64,000 nt of DNA, taken from Chloroflexota bacterium. GTDB taxonomy: Bacteria; Chloroflexota; Anaerolineae; Anaerolineales; VGOW01. The position numbers and the translations under genes are program-made. The notes below the pieces were generated by a model. It was given only the letters and a program-made list of their open reading frames with translations. It was not told the DNA's origin and did not search any database. Of this stretch, positions 7,989-16,109 are shown piece after piece. Every line of letters starts with the position of its first letter. Within the stretch, counting starts at the first letter, position 1. The stretch lies in assembly GCA_016213135.1 (NCBI GenBank), contig JACRBQ010000035.1, positions 1-64,000 of the forward strand. Reading direction: 5' to 3'.

Positions 7989-9080
7989 ATGTTTCGCAAA
8001 CTTCACCGGGCGGTGGTCGCATTTACGGTCGTCGCCTTGATCATTACTGCGTGCGGAACGGCGGCGACGCCGACCGCTCAACCGACGGCAGCGCTCGAAC
8101 CGGCGACGGTGGCGCCCACTCTCGCGCCGACCGAAGCGCCGGTGACCGGCGCGCTCGTCGTGTATTCCGGCCGCAAAGAGCCGCTCATTCAGCCGGTGCT
8201 GGATGCGTTCAAAGCGAAGTACCCGGACGTGGAGATTGTGCTGAAGAGCGGGAGCAACAGTGAGCTGGCTAATGCTCTGATCGAAGAAAAGGCCAACCCG
8301 CAAGGCGACGTGTTCATCACAACAGAAGTGTTCACCGTGCAGGCCCTTTACGCCGAAGGTGTGTTCGAGAATTACGTTTCGCCCAACGCGGCGGATATCC
8401 CGGCGCAGTATCGGCAAGTAGACGGCGGCTGGACAGGCGTGACGGCGCGGGCGCGGGTGATCATGTACAACACGACTCTGGTCAAACCGGAAGACGCGCC
8501 GCAGTCCATCTTCGATCTCACGGATCCAAAGTGGCAAGGGCAGGTGGCCGCCGCTGGGAGCGCGAATGGCTCGATGCAAGCGCAGGTCGCAGTACTGCGC
8601 GAACTGGTGGGCGAGGGGGCGACCGAAGACTGGCTGGCCGGTTTGGTCGCTAACGAGGTGACGTTCTTCGACAGCCACACGGACGTGCGGAAAGCCGTGG
8701 GCGCGGGCGAGTTCAAGATCGGGTTGGTCAATCACTATTACTACTATCTGCAACAGGCCGAAGGCAGTCCGGTAAGTGTCGTTTTCCCGGATCAGGGCGA
8801 CGGGCAGATCGGGGTGATTGTCAACGCGACGGCGGCGGGCATTGTCAAGGGCGGGCGCAATCCGGAGGCGGCAAAGGCGCTGGTGGACTTTCTGCTTTCC
8901 GGGGAGGGCCAAAAGCTGTTCGCCGAGTTGAATTACGAATATCCGCTGGTTCCGGGCGTTGCGCTGCACCCCGACGTGCAGTCGCTCGACGGCTTGCGCT
9001 TGGCGGATGTAAATCTTGCCGAGGCGACGGTTGATCTGGATGCGACGTTTGATTTGATGGAGAAGGTTGGACTGCCGTAG
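7989..9080 (+). CDS. Iron(III) ABC transporter substrate-binding lipoprotein (FbpA/FutA-like)
   Basis: A 363-residue extracytoplasmic binding protein. The lipoprotein signal ends in the lipobox ITACG (Cys about residue 22), followed by a Pro/Thr/Ala linker (about 26-52) typical of this phylum. The mature domain begins GALVVYSGRKEPLIQPV and contains GDVFITTEVFTVQAL, the ferric-ligand loop HYYYYLQ with adjacent tyrosines, and the closing lobe VKGGRNPEAAKALVDFLLS. It binds ferric iron and passes it to the next two gene products. The ATG is preceded by TTAGGAGAAGAG. Confidence 0.92.
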   Translation: MFRKLHRAVVAFTVVALIITACGTAATPTAQPTAALEPATVAPTLAPTEAPVTGALVVYSGRKEPLIQPVLDAFKAKYPDVEIVLKSGSNSELANALIEEKANPQGDVFITTEVFTVQALYAEGVFENYVSPNAADIPAQYRQVDGGWTGVTARARVIMYNTTLVKPEDAPQSIFDLTDPKWQGQVAAAGSANGSMQAQVAVLRELVGEGATEDWLAGLVANEVTFFDSHTDVRKAVGAGEFKIGLVNHYYYYLQQAEGSPVSVVFPDQGDGQIGVIVNATAAGIVKGGRNPEAAKALVDFLLSGEGQKLFAELNYEYPLVPGVALHPDVQSLDGLRLADVNLAEATVDLDATFDLMEKVGLP

Positions 9081-9081
9081 T

Positions 9082-9150
9082 TTGTGACAAGGTGACATGG
9101 TGACAAGGTGGCAGTGAGTCACCTTGTCACCCCTTCACCGTGTCACCTGT
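9082..9150. repeat. Octamer arrays GTGACAAG in inverted pair
   Basis: Three or four copies of GTGACAAG/GTGACATG are followed by the complementary TCACCTTG/TCACCGTG copies, so the spacer between the binding-protein and permease genes can fold into a long stem. Confidence 0.9.
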
Positions 9151-9158
9151 CGTTCCCC

Positions 9159-10820
9159 ATGGACTCTGCCGCGCAACTCTCCGCGCCTTCTCGCTGGCGC
9201 TTTTATTCCAACATCGGCAAACGACCGATGCCGTTGCCGCTATTGCTGGCCGCTTTAGCGGTTGCGGCTTTCATTGCCACACCGCTCGTTTATATTGCCT
9301 ATCGCGGCGCGGCGGGCGGCGCGGACGTGTGGCTGAGGTTGGCGCAGACTCGCTTGGCGGGGTTGATGTTCAACACGCTGTCGCTCGCCGTTGCAGTGAC
9401 GGGCGGCACGCTGGTCATTGGCGTGACTCTGGCCTGGCTGGTCGAGCGAACCGATCTGCCGGGGCGCACGCTGTGGCGGTGGCTGTTGGCAATGCCGCTT
9501 TCGATTCCGGCGTTCATCGGCGCGATGGTGCACGTGGCGCTGTGGCGGCCGCGCGGCGGCATGGTGCCGCAGCTGCTTTCGGGCTGGCTTGGCTATCCGG
9601 TGGATACGCCGAGTCCGTTTGGTTTTATCGGCGCGGCGGCGATGCTGACGCTGTTCATGTATCCGTATGTTTTTTTGCTCAGCGCGGCGGCATTTCGGAC
9701 ACTGCACGCTTCGCTGGAAGAGGCGGCGCGGTCGCTGGGGCGCGGGCCGTGGGGCGCGTTGTGGCACGTGATCTTGCCGGCGCTCAAGCCGGGCCTCGGC
9801 GCAGGCGCATTGCTCGTCGCGTTGGATATTCTGGCCGAATACGGCACGGTTGTGCTGCTGCGCTATCAAACGTTCAGCTCGGCGATCTTTTTGCAGTTGA
9901 GCGGGCGGTATGATCGCTCGGCGGCGGCGGTCCTGAGCGCGGTGCTGATCGTGCTGGGTGGCGCGCTGCTGTGGGGCGAGGTCAAATTTCAGGGGCAGGC
10001 GCGTTTTTATCAAATGACGGGCAGTTGGCGGCCCGCGCCGCCGACTCCGCTGGGGCGCTGGACTCCGCTGGCGCTGGCCCTGGTGTTGCTCGTCGTCGGC
10101 ATGAGCCTGGTGGTGCCTGTCGTCGTGCTTGTGGGGTGGACACTTCAGGGCTGGCTCGATACGTCGTACGCGGCGTCGGTGTGGCGGTTCTCGGCGCAGG
10201 GCGTATGGGGTTATGCCTTCAATAGCGTGTGGAGCGCGGGGCTGGCCGCCGTTCTTGCCGTAGCGCTTTCTCTGCCGGTTGCTTATCTTTCGGCGCGTTA
10301 TCCACGCCGCACATCGCAAGCCCTGGCGCGGCTGTGCCAGGTGGGGTATGCCCTGCCGGGTGTGGTGATTGCGCTGAGCTTGATCCTGCTCGTCAATCGG
10401 GCACTGCCATTCTTGTATACGACTCCGCTCATCGTCGTGCTGGCGTACGTGCTGCGCCACATGCCGCAGGCGGTGCGGAGCAGTGAGGCGGCGCTGGCGC
10501 AAGTCGCGCCAACGATGGAGGAGGCGGCGCGCAGTTTGGGCCGCCCGCCTCTGCGCGCGTTCGTCAATGTCACTTTGCCGCTCATCCTGCCGGGGCTGTT
10601 CGCGGGGGGCGCGTTGGTGTTTCTGACTTCGCTCAAGGAATTGCCCGCCACGCTGTTGTTGCGTCCGGCAGGCTTCGACACCCTTTCGGTGCGGGTATGG
10701 ATCACGGCCAGCGAAGGCGTGTATACTCAGGCCGCGCCGGCGGCATTATTGCTCATTTTGTGCGCGGCGGCGCCGCTGTATTTTCTGTTGAAGCGCGAAA
10801 TGAGAAAACGTGATGCGTGA
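9159..10820 (+). CDS. Iron(III) ABC transporter permease (FbpB/FutB-like)
   Basis: A 553-residue fused permease with two BPD_transp_1 halves and about 12 membrane helices. Each half carries the EAA loop that docks to the ATPase: EEAARSLGRGPWGALWHVILPALKPG near residue 187 and EEAARSLGRPPLRAFVNVTLPLILPG near residue 455. The GTG upstream at 9108 would translate repeat DNA, so the ATG at 9159 is preferred. It forms the channel for ferric iron with the preceding binding protein and the following ATPase. Confidence 0.92.
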   Translation: MDSAAQLSAPSRWRFYSNIGKRPMPLPLLLAALAVAAFIATPLVYIAYRGAAGGADVWLRLAQTRLAGLMFNTLSLAVAVTGGTLVIGVTLAWLVERTDLPGRTLWRWLLAMPLSIPAFIGAMVHVALWRPRGGMVPQLLSGWLGYPVDTPSPFGFIGAAAMLTLFMYPYVFLLSAAAFRTLHASLEEAARSLGRGPWGALWHVILPALKPGLGAGALLVALDILAEYGTVVLLRYQTFSSAIFLQLSGRYDRSAAAVLSAVLIVLGGALLWGEVKFQGQARFYQMTGSWRPAPPTPLGRWTPLALALVLLVVGMSLVVPVVVLVGWTLQGWLDTSYAASVWRFSAQGVWGYAFNSVWSAGLAAVLAVALSLPVAYLSARYPRRTSQALARLCQVGYALPGVVIALSLILLVNRALPFLYTTPLIVVLAYVLRHMPQAVRSSEAALAQVAPTMEEAARSLGRPPLRAFVNVTLPLILPGLFAGGALVFLTSLKELPATLLLRPAGFDTLSVRVWITASEGVYTQAAPAALLLILCAAAPLYFLLKREMRKRDA

Positions 10821-10857
10821 TGCGGGACAACCTTTCACGGATCACGCATCACGGATT
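10811..10857. repeat. Heptamer arrays GTGATGC / TCACGCA in inverted pair
   Basis: Two GTGATGC units are followed after a short spacer by TCACGGA, TCACGCA, TCACGGA, forming a possible hairpin between the permease and ATPase genes. It overlaps the last codons of the permease. Confidence 0.85.
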
Positions 10858-10870
10858 AGGCTGTTGGTTA

Positions 10871-11917
10871 ATGAATGCTTTAGAATTAGAAGGCGTCACC
10901 AAACAATACGCGCCAGGCACACCCCCCGCCGTCGCCGATGTGTCGCTGTCGGTGGCGAAAGGTGAAATTCTTGCGCTCATCGGCCCCAGCGGGTGCGGCA
11001 AAACGTCTACACTGCGGTTGATCGCCGGATTTGAGCGGCCGGATTCGGGAACGGTGGTGATCGGTGGACGGGTTGCGGCCAATGGCCGGGCCTGGATTCC
11101 GCCGGAGCGGCGCGGCGTCGGAATGGTCTTTCAAGATTACGCGCTGTTCCCGCATCTCACGGTTGCCGAAAACACCGGCTTTGGTCTTGATGAACTGAGC
11201 CGGGACAAGCGCCAGCCGGAAGTGGATCACTTGTTGCAGTTGGTGGGGCTGGAAAAATTCGGCCGGCGGTATCCGCACGAGTTGTCGGGCGGGGAGCGGC
11301 AGAGGGTGGCTCTGGCGCGCGCGCTCGCGCCCAAGCCGGTGGTGGTTCTGCTCGATGAGCCTTTCAGTAATTTGGACACCGACCGCCGCGCGGAGATGCG
11401 CGAGCAGGTGCGCGCAATTCTAACAATGTTAAGCGCGACGGCGATCTTCGTCACGCACGATCACGAAGAGGCGCTGTTCATGGGCGACCGTGTGGCCGTG
11501 CTGAATAACGGACGGCTGGAACAAATCGGCGCGCCGGAAAGTATTTTTCATTCGCCGGCTTCGCATTTCGTGGCCGAGTTCATGGGCCACACCGATTTTC
11601 TGCCGGGCCGCGTCGTCTCCAATGGAATCGAAATGGAGATCGGTTTGTTGCCTCAGCGCGTCGATCTGCCGGAAGGCACAGCGGTGGAGATCGCCTTCCG
11701 TGCCGACGACGTGTCGCTCACGCCCGATCGCACCGCGTCGGCGCGGGTGCTGGCCCGTCACTTCAAAGGCGCGGTTAATCTCTATCGTGTGCGTTTGCCG
11801 TCCGGCCAATTAATTCACAGCCTGCAACCGCACACGCTGCAGATGGCACCTGGAACAGCGGTGCGGGTGTGGGCCGCGCCGGGGCATGCGCTGGCGTGTT
11901 ATCCGGTTGATCAATGA
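10871..11917 (+). CDS. Iron(III) ABC transporter ATP-binding protein (FbpC/FutC-like)
   Basis: A 348-residue ATPase. The start at 10871 gives MNALELEGVTKQYAPGTPP; the longer ORF reads through repeat DNA. Walker A is GPSGCGKTST, the Q-loop GMVFQDYALFPHLTV, the signature LSGGERQRVALARAL, Walker B VVVLLDEPFSNLD and the H-loop FVTHDHEEAL. A C-terminal TOBE-type domain (about 245-348) is present. It energises the permease encoded just upstream. The ATGA overlap with the next gene shows that the transcription unit continues. Confidence 0.92.
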   Translation: MNALELEGVTKQYAPGTPPAVADVSLSVAKGEILALIGPSGCGKTSTLRLIAGFERPDSGTVVIGGRVAANGRAWIPPERRGVGMVFQDYALFPHLTVAENTGFGLDELSRDKRQPEVDHLLQLVGLEKFGRRYPHELSGGERQRVALARALAPKPVVVLLDEPFSNLDTDRRAEMREQVRAILTMLSATAIFVTHDHEEALFMGDRVAVLNNGRLEQIGAPESIFHSPASHFVAEFMGHTDFLPGRVVSNGIEMEIGLLPQRVDLPEGTAVEIAFRADDVSLTPDRTASARVLARHFKGAVNLYRVRLPSGQLIHSLQPHTLQMAPGTAVRVWAAPGHALACYPVDQ

Positions 11918-12933
11918 AACTCGACGTCGCCATCTCCCCTTTCTCTCTCTCCGAAGTCTCCGCGCTCGCGCGCCGCATCGAGGCGCTGGGCGCGGATGGA
12001 CTGTTCACCACCGAAACCCAACACGATCCATTTCTGCCGCTGGCCCTTGCCGCCGGGCACACGACGCGGCTTGAACTGGGCACGGCAGTGGCCATTGCCT
12101 TTGCCCGCAGCCCGATGACCGTGGCCCACACGGCGTGGGATTTGGCCGCGCACTCCGGCGGGCGGTTTCTGCTCGGCCTCGGCACGCAGGTCAAACCGCA
12201 CATCGAGCGGCGTTTTGGCATGGCGTGGCCCGAGTCGCCCGTGGGCCAACTGCGCGAGTTCATCGCCGCCGTGCGGGCGGTGTGGCAGTCGTGGCAAACG
12301 GGCGAGCGGCTCAACTTCCGGGGCGAGCGTTACAAGCTCACGCTCATGACGCCGTTTTTCAATCCCGGCCCCATCGAGCATCCGCGCATCCCCATTTACA
12401 TTGCCGGGGTCAACGCCCCGCTCATCAAACTGGCCGGTGAAACCGCCGACGGATTTCACGTTCACCCCTACCACACCCGGCGCTATCTGGCCGAAGTGGT
12501 TGCGCCGAACATCGAGGCCGGGGCAACCAAAGCCGGGCGCGCCCGCGCCGATGTGACCCTGGCTGGGACGGCCTTTGTGGCCGTGGGCGACGGCGAGGCG
12601 GCCCGCGCCCCCATGCGCGAGGTGATGCGCTCGCAAATTGCTTTTTACGCCTCCACGCCCACCTATCGCCCGGTAATGGCGCTGCACGGTTGGGAAGCGC
12701 AGGCCGGGCAGCTTTCGGCGCTGGCGGCCAAAGGACAGTGGGGCGAGATGCCCGCTGTGCTTACCGACGACATGCTGGCCGAATTTTTGGTCGAAGGCTC
12801 GTGGGCCGACCTCGGCGGCAAACTGCGCGCCCGATACGACGGTTTGCTGGATCGGGTGGCGCTGTATCTGCCGTTTTCGCCGGGTGAAGATGATGAGAGG
12901 TGGGGGAGGGTGGCGAGGGCGATTCGAGGGTGA
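11914..12933 (+). CDS. LLM-class (probably F420-dependent) oxidoreductase
   Basis: A 339-residue luciferase-like TIM-barrel protein of the TIGR03617-like group. Characteristic pieces are MKLDVAISPFSLSEV, GADGLFTTETQHDPFLPLALAA, LGTAVAIAFARSPMTVAHTAWDLA, SGGRFLLGLGTQVKPHIERRFGM, HPRIPIYIAGV and ETADGFHVHPYHT. Members use F420 or a flavin to oxidise or reduce small substrates, but the substrate cannot be told. It overlaps the iron ATPase by 4 nt, so it is translated as part of that operon although a functional link to iron uptake is not obvious. Confidence 0.85.
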   Translation: MKLDVAISPFSLSEVSALARRIEALGADGLFTTETQHDPFLPLALAAGHTTRLELGTAVAIAFARSPMTVAHTAWDLAAHSGGRFLLGLGTQVKPHIERRFGMAWPESPVGQLREFIAAVRAVWQSWQTGERLNFRGERYKLTLMTPFFNPGPIEHPRIPIYIAGVNAPLIKLAGETADGFHVHPYHTRRYLAEVVAPNIEAGATKAGRARADVTLAGTAFVAVGDGEAARAPMREVMRSQIAFYASTPTYRPVMALHGWEAQAGQLSALAAKGQWGEMPAVLTDDMLAEFLVEGSWADLGGKLRARYDGLLDRVALYLPFSPGEDDERWGRVARAIRG

Positions 12934-13135
12934 CTTGCTCAACGGATCGCCTTTCAGCGGATTGAAAACGAAAAAGCGGATGGGAGCGCAGTCGCCATCC
13001 CCTTTCGCGGAGCGGCTTAATCATCCGTTGGAAGTTTATTCTCGACTTTGCGTTCTTGTGCCTTCTTCCATATAATCCTGCACACGGGAGCGGCTTGCCG
13101 CCGCTGTCTGATGAGTGTGGTTAGCAGGAGGACGT
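12934..13135. other. Spacer with degenerate dispersed repeat and DGR promoter
   Basis: No gene is seen. The part from about 12939 to 13030 (CAACGGATCGCC ... ATCCGTTG) is a diverged member of the CGGAT-ended repeat family found at 17901 and 31628. It is followed by the promoter of the DGR target gene. Confidence 0.5.
13048..13076 (+). promoter_or_regulatory. Promoter of the DGR target gene
   Basis: TTGCGT at 13048-13053 and TATAAT at 13071-13076 are 17 bp apart, about 60 nt before the start codon. A ribosome binding site AGGAGG precedes the ATG at 13136. Confidence 0.6.
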
Positions 13136-16018
13136 ATGAGCAACGATCCACAACAGCCGGGAACGGAGATTTTGAAACGGATCGTCGAGAAGCTCAAGGT
13201 ACAAGAATTCCTATTTGCGCTCGGACTTGTCGTTGCCTTGGCAGTCTTCGGCGGATTTATCCTGCCCGATTACATCCCCTTGATCTATTTGGCGACAGGC
13301 GTGGCGTTGATCTTGTATACCGTCACGGTGGTGACGACGGCCTACCGCAAAGTGCGCGACGCGAAAGAGGGCGCGACGCAAGCCCGGCGCGAGCCGTCAA
13401 CCGTCATCGTCACCGTGTTGCCGCCTGCGCCGTCTGTTGAGCCGGTACGCCCGGCGCTGTCCGAATTCGAGCAGTTGACGATGTATCTGGATCGGGTCAG
13501 AAATACCAACAACATCTTGCGGCTGGTCGGGATCAGCGCCGAGGCCAGTGACCCGCAGAAATCGAGCGCGGAAGCGCGCACCCCGACCTCTTTATCGGAC
13601 GTATTCATCTCACTGCGAATTGATCGTTATCGCGGCGAACCCGAAGAGCAGGCGCAGGGCAAACCGGATCGTGAACACCAGCAAGAGATGGCGCGGTTAT
13701 TGGAGCGGGAACGCAAGCAATTGACGGCCATCGAAGCGTTGAGCGATCCCAAAGTCTTGCGCTGTGTGATGTTGGGGCAGCCGGGATCGGGCAAATCGTC
13801 GGTGCTGCGTTACGCGGCGTATCGCCTGGCCGAGTCGTTCCTTTCCCCCGAACGACTGAAAGAGACGATGCCCGAATGGCAGGCCGGAGAAATGCTGTCC
13901 GTGCTGGCGCCGTTGGCGCTTTTGGCCGAGTCGCTGCCGGCGCGCGCCCAGGGCGGGAAACTGGACGATCACGTGGTTGCGTTTGTCCAGGCGCAAGTGG
14001 AATGGTGCGCCGAAATGAACGGCTTTGCCCGGCGCGTGTGGCGCGAGGCGCGCGAGCGCGGCGTGCTGTTTTTGTTCGACGGCCTGGACGAAGTGGCGCC
14101 GGAAAAACGCGCCGTCGTCAAAGAGGCGATAGACGAGTTTCTTTCGGCGCGGGGCAAATGTCGCGCCGTCGTCACCTGCCGCACGTACAGTTACGGCGAC
14201 GACAAGTGGCGGCTGGAAGGCTGGCCGGCTTACAACATCGAGCCGCTTTCGCGCGGCGAACAAGAATCGTTCATACAGAAGTGGTACCAAACGCTGATCC
14301 AAAACGACGCCCCCTCGCGCCCGCTGTACGAGAAGAAAGCACAGTCGCTCGAGGGCGCGATTTTCTCCGGCGACGCCCGGCAACTGCATCAAATCTCGGG
14401 CACCCCCCTGCTGTTGACGCTTATCGCCATCGTGCACACGCATCAAGAAGAACTGCCCCGCTCGCGCATTTTGATTTACCGGGAGTGCGTCAACCTTCTG
14501 CTTCTGCGCTGGCAAAAGCGGCGGCAGGTCGGCGACGCGCTGAAGTCCATCGCCGAACGGATGAAAGATGCCGCGCCCACGGCGAGCGGGCTGGCCGACA
14601 AAGTGCTGGAGGGGCTGGCCGAGGTGGCGTATCAAGCCCGCGACCGGGACGCGATGAAGCATGGCGACTCCATGTTGATAGACCTGTATCTCCTGCGGCA
14701 AGTGATGATGCGCTATCTGCCCGAAGCCGCCCTGTCCGTCTTTGAAGATTATTGCTTGAATGCCAATGGCTTGCTCCTGGCCATTGGCTCGCGCCGCCTG
14801 CGGGATCGCCCGGCCCACGAAGAGCCGGTGATGTGCTTCGCCTTCCCGCATCTCTCTTTTGAAGAATACCTAGCCTCGCAATACATCGCCACGCTGGACA
14901 ACCCGGAAGAGGCGCTGGCACAGCGCAACGCGGCCAGCGACCGCTGGTTTTACGCCGGGCTTTTCCTGGGCGAGCAGTACGCGCTCGTCACGCCCAAACG
15001 CGCCAGGAATATGCTGGAGATGTTTCACCAACTACTCAAGGACGGCGCAGCTTGGCGCAACGTTTGGCTGGCGGGCGTGTTGTGGCCGCTGTTCTGCGCG
15101 GAATTTCCCGAGAGGCGCGGCGACCCTGCCGAGTTGGAGGGGCGCGTCCGTGAGCGCCTTACAACTTTGTGCGCGACGGGGCAACTGTTGCCGCACGAAC
15201 GCGCCGACGCCGGGCGCGTGCTGAGCGAGATGGGCGACCCCCGTGACCTCGAAGAACTCGTCGCCATTCCCAAAGGCCCGTTCATTATGGGCAGCAAGGA
15301 AGAAGGCCCCTGGCTCGACGAGCGCCCTCAACACGAAGTCGTCATTCCCGGCGATTACAGGATTGGAAAATACCCGGTGACGGTGAAATTGTGGAAGCGG
15401 TTTGTGGATGAGGCGAAATACGATCCGCGCGTTCCGGATTCGCTCAAAGGCTACGACAACCATCCCGCGCACGACGTTTCCTGGCACGACGCTTGCAACT
15501 TCTGCGAATGGCTGACGGACGTATGGCGAAAGGAAGGGAAGATCGGCGAGAATGAAGAGGCGCGCTTGCCCACGGAAGCGGAGTGGGAGCGCGCGGCGCG
15601 CGACACAGACGGGCGCGAATGGCCTTGGGGCAACACATTTGAGGAGAATCGCGCGAACACATCTGAAAGCGGAATCAGGCGCACCACCGCTGTTGGCATA
15701 TTTCCTGCCAAGGAAGTACCGACAAAATGTTTGGATATGATTGGCAATGTGTGGGAGTGGACTATCAGTTTGGGGGCCGAGTATCAGGATAAGAGTTACG
15801 CGAAGCGCGTGCGAGAGTTCAAATATCCGTATGATCCAGGAGATGAGCGAGAAGATATGCGGGCCGCTGATAACTTTTCCCGCGTGGTGCGCGGCGGCTC
15901 GGGCGGCAGTCCCGGGTTCGCGCGCTGTGCCTGCCGCGGCGGCTACCTCCCGTTCTATCGGGGCGGCAACGTCGGTTTTCGGGTGGTGGTCTCCCCTATC
16001 TCGCTTTTGAATCCCTGA
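13136..16018 (+). CDS. DGR target: membrane-anchored NACHT NTPase fused to FGE/C-type-lectin-like variable domain
   Basis: A 960-residue NLR-like protein. Two N-terminal membrane helices (about 24-68) are followed by a linker, a NACHT NTPase with Walker A GQPGSGKSS (about 213-221) and Walker B VLFLFDGLDE (about 311-320), then TCRTYSYGD as sensor, helical repeats to about residue 700, and an FGE-sulfatase-type C-type-lectin fold from about 711 (IPKGPFIMGS, LPTEAEWERAARD, MIGNVWEW, RVVRGGS). The last 45 residues hold the variable repeat. The two catalytic cysteines of true formylglycine-generating enzymes are not in place, so the domain is a binding module. NACHT-FGE proteins diversified by DGRs have been proposed as antigen or phage sensors; signalling by NTP-driven oligomerisation is inferred. 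Start chosen at the ATG after AGGAGG. Confidence 0.93.
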   Translation: MSNDPQQPGTEILKRIVEKLKVQEFLFALGLVVALAVFGGFILPDYIPLIYLATGVALILYTVTVVTTAYRKVRDAKEGATQARREPSTVIVTVLPPAPSVEPVRPALSEFEQLTMYLDRVRNTNNILRLVGISAEASDPQKSSAEARTPTSLSDVFISLRIDRYRGEPEEQAQGKPDREHQQEMARLLERERKQLTAIEALSDPKVLRCVMLGQPGSGKSSVLRYAAYRLAESFLSPERLKETMPEWQAGEMLSVLAPLALLAESLPARAQGGKLDDHVVAFVQAQVEWCAEMNGFARRVWREARERGVLFLFDGLDEVAPEKRAVVKEAIDEFLSARGKCRAVVTCRTYSYGDDKWRLEGWPAYNIEPLSRGEQESFIQKWYQTLIQNDAPSRPLYEKKAQSLEGAIFSGDARQLHQISGTPLLLTLIAIVHTHQEELPRSRILIYRECVNLLLLRWQKRRQVGDALKSIAERMKDAAPTASGLADKVLEGLAEVAYQARDRDAMKHGDSMLIDLYLLRQVMMRYLPEAALSVFEDYCLNANGLLLAIGSRRLRDRPAHEEPVMCFAFPHLSFEEYLASQYIATLDNPEEALAQRNAASDRWFYAGLFLGEQYALVTPKRARNMLEMFHQLLKDGAAWRNVWLAGVLWPLFCAEFPERRGDPAELEGRVRERLTTLCATGQLLPHERADAGRVLSEMGDPRDLEELVAIPKGPFIMGSKEEGPWLDERPQHEVVIPGDYRIGKYPVTVKLWKRFVDEAKYDPRVPDSLKGYDNHPAHDVSWHDACNFCEWLTDVWRKEGKIGENEEARLPTEAEWERAARDTDGREWPWGNTFEENRANTSESGIRRTTAVGIFPAKEVPTKCLDMIGNVWEWTISLGAEYQDKSYAKRVREFKYPYDPGDEREDMRAADNFSRVVRGGSGGSPGFARCACRGGYLPFYRGGNVGFRVVVSPISLLNP
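15880..16004 (+). repeat. DGR variable repeat (VR)
   Basis: These 125 nt at the 3' end of the target gene align to the TR at 17589-17716. By eye, 24 of the 30 TR adenines are replaced in the VR, by G, T or C, and no non-adenine position is changed. One TTC codon of the TR is missing in the VR. The invariant stretch GGTTTTCGGGTGGTGGTCTC near the end is a candidate initiation-of-mutagenic-homing region, bounded downstream by CTCGC. Confidence 0.95.
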
Positions 16019-16053
16019 TCCCTGAAAACTCTGATCCATGTGGGGGTGGGGGT

Positions 16054-16082
16054 CTGGGGGCGGGGGTTTCCCCCGCCCCCAG
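16054..16082. promoter_or_regulatory. Perfect 13-bp hairpin/cruciform downstream of VR
   Basis: CTGGGGGCGGGGG, loop TTT, then its exact complement. It lies 50 nt after the VR, between the target stop and the RT start. DGR target sites in the Bordetella phage system need a hairpin or cruciform just downstream of the VR (established knowledge); this is the natural candidate here. There is no T-tract, so it is a poor terminator. Confidence 0.6.
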
Positions 16083-16109
16083 CCGGGGCAAGAAGCGCGG
16101 CGGCGCACC

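Noticed and set aside
15253-16018. C-terminal domain as an active formylglycine-generating sulfatase activator
   Set aside because: The catalytic cysteine pair is missing, no sulfatase gene is near, and the segment is a DGR variable repeat, so a binding role is more likely.
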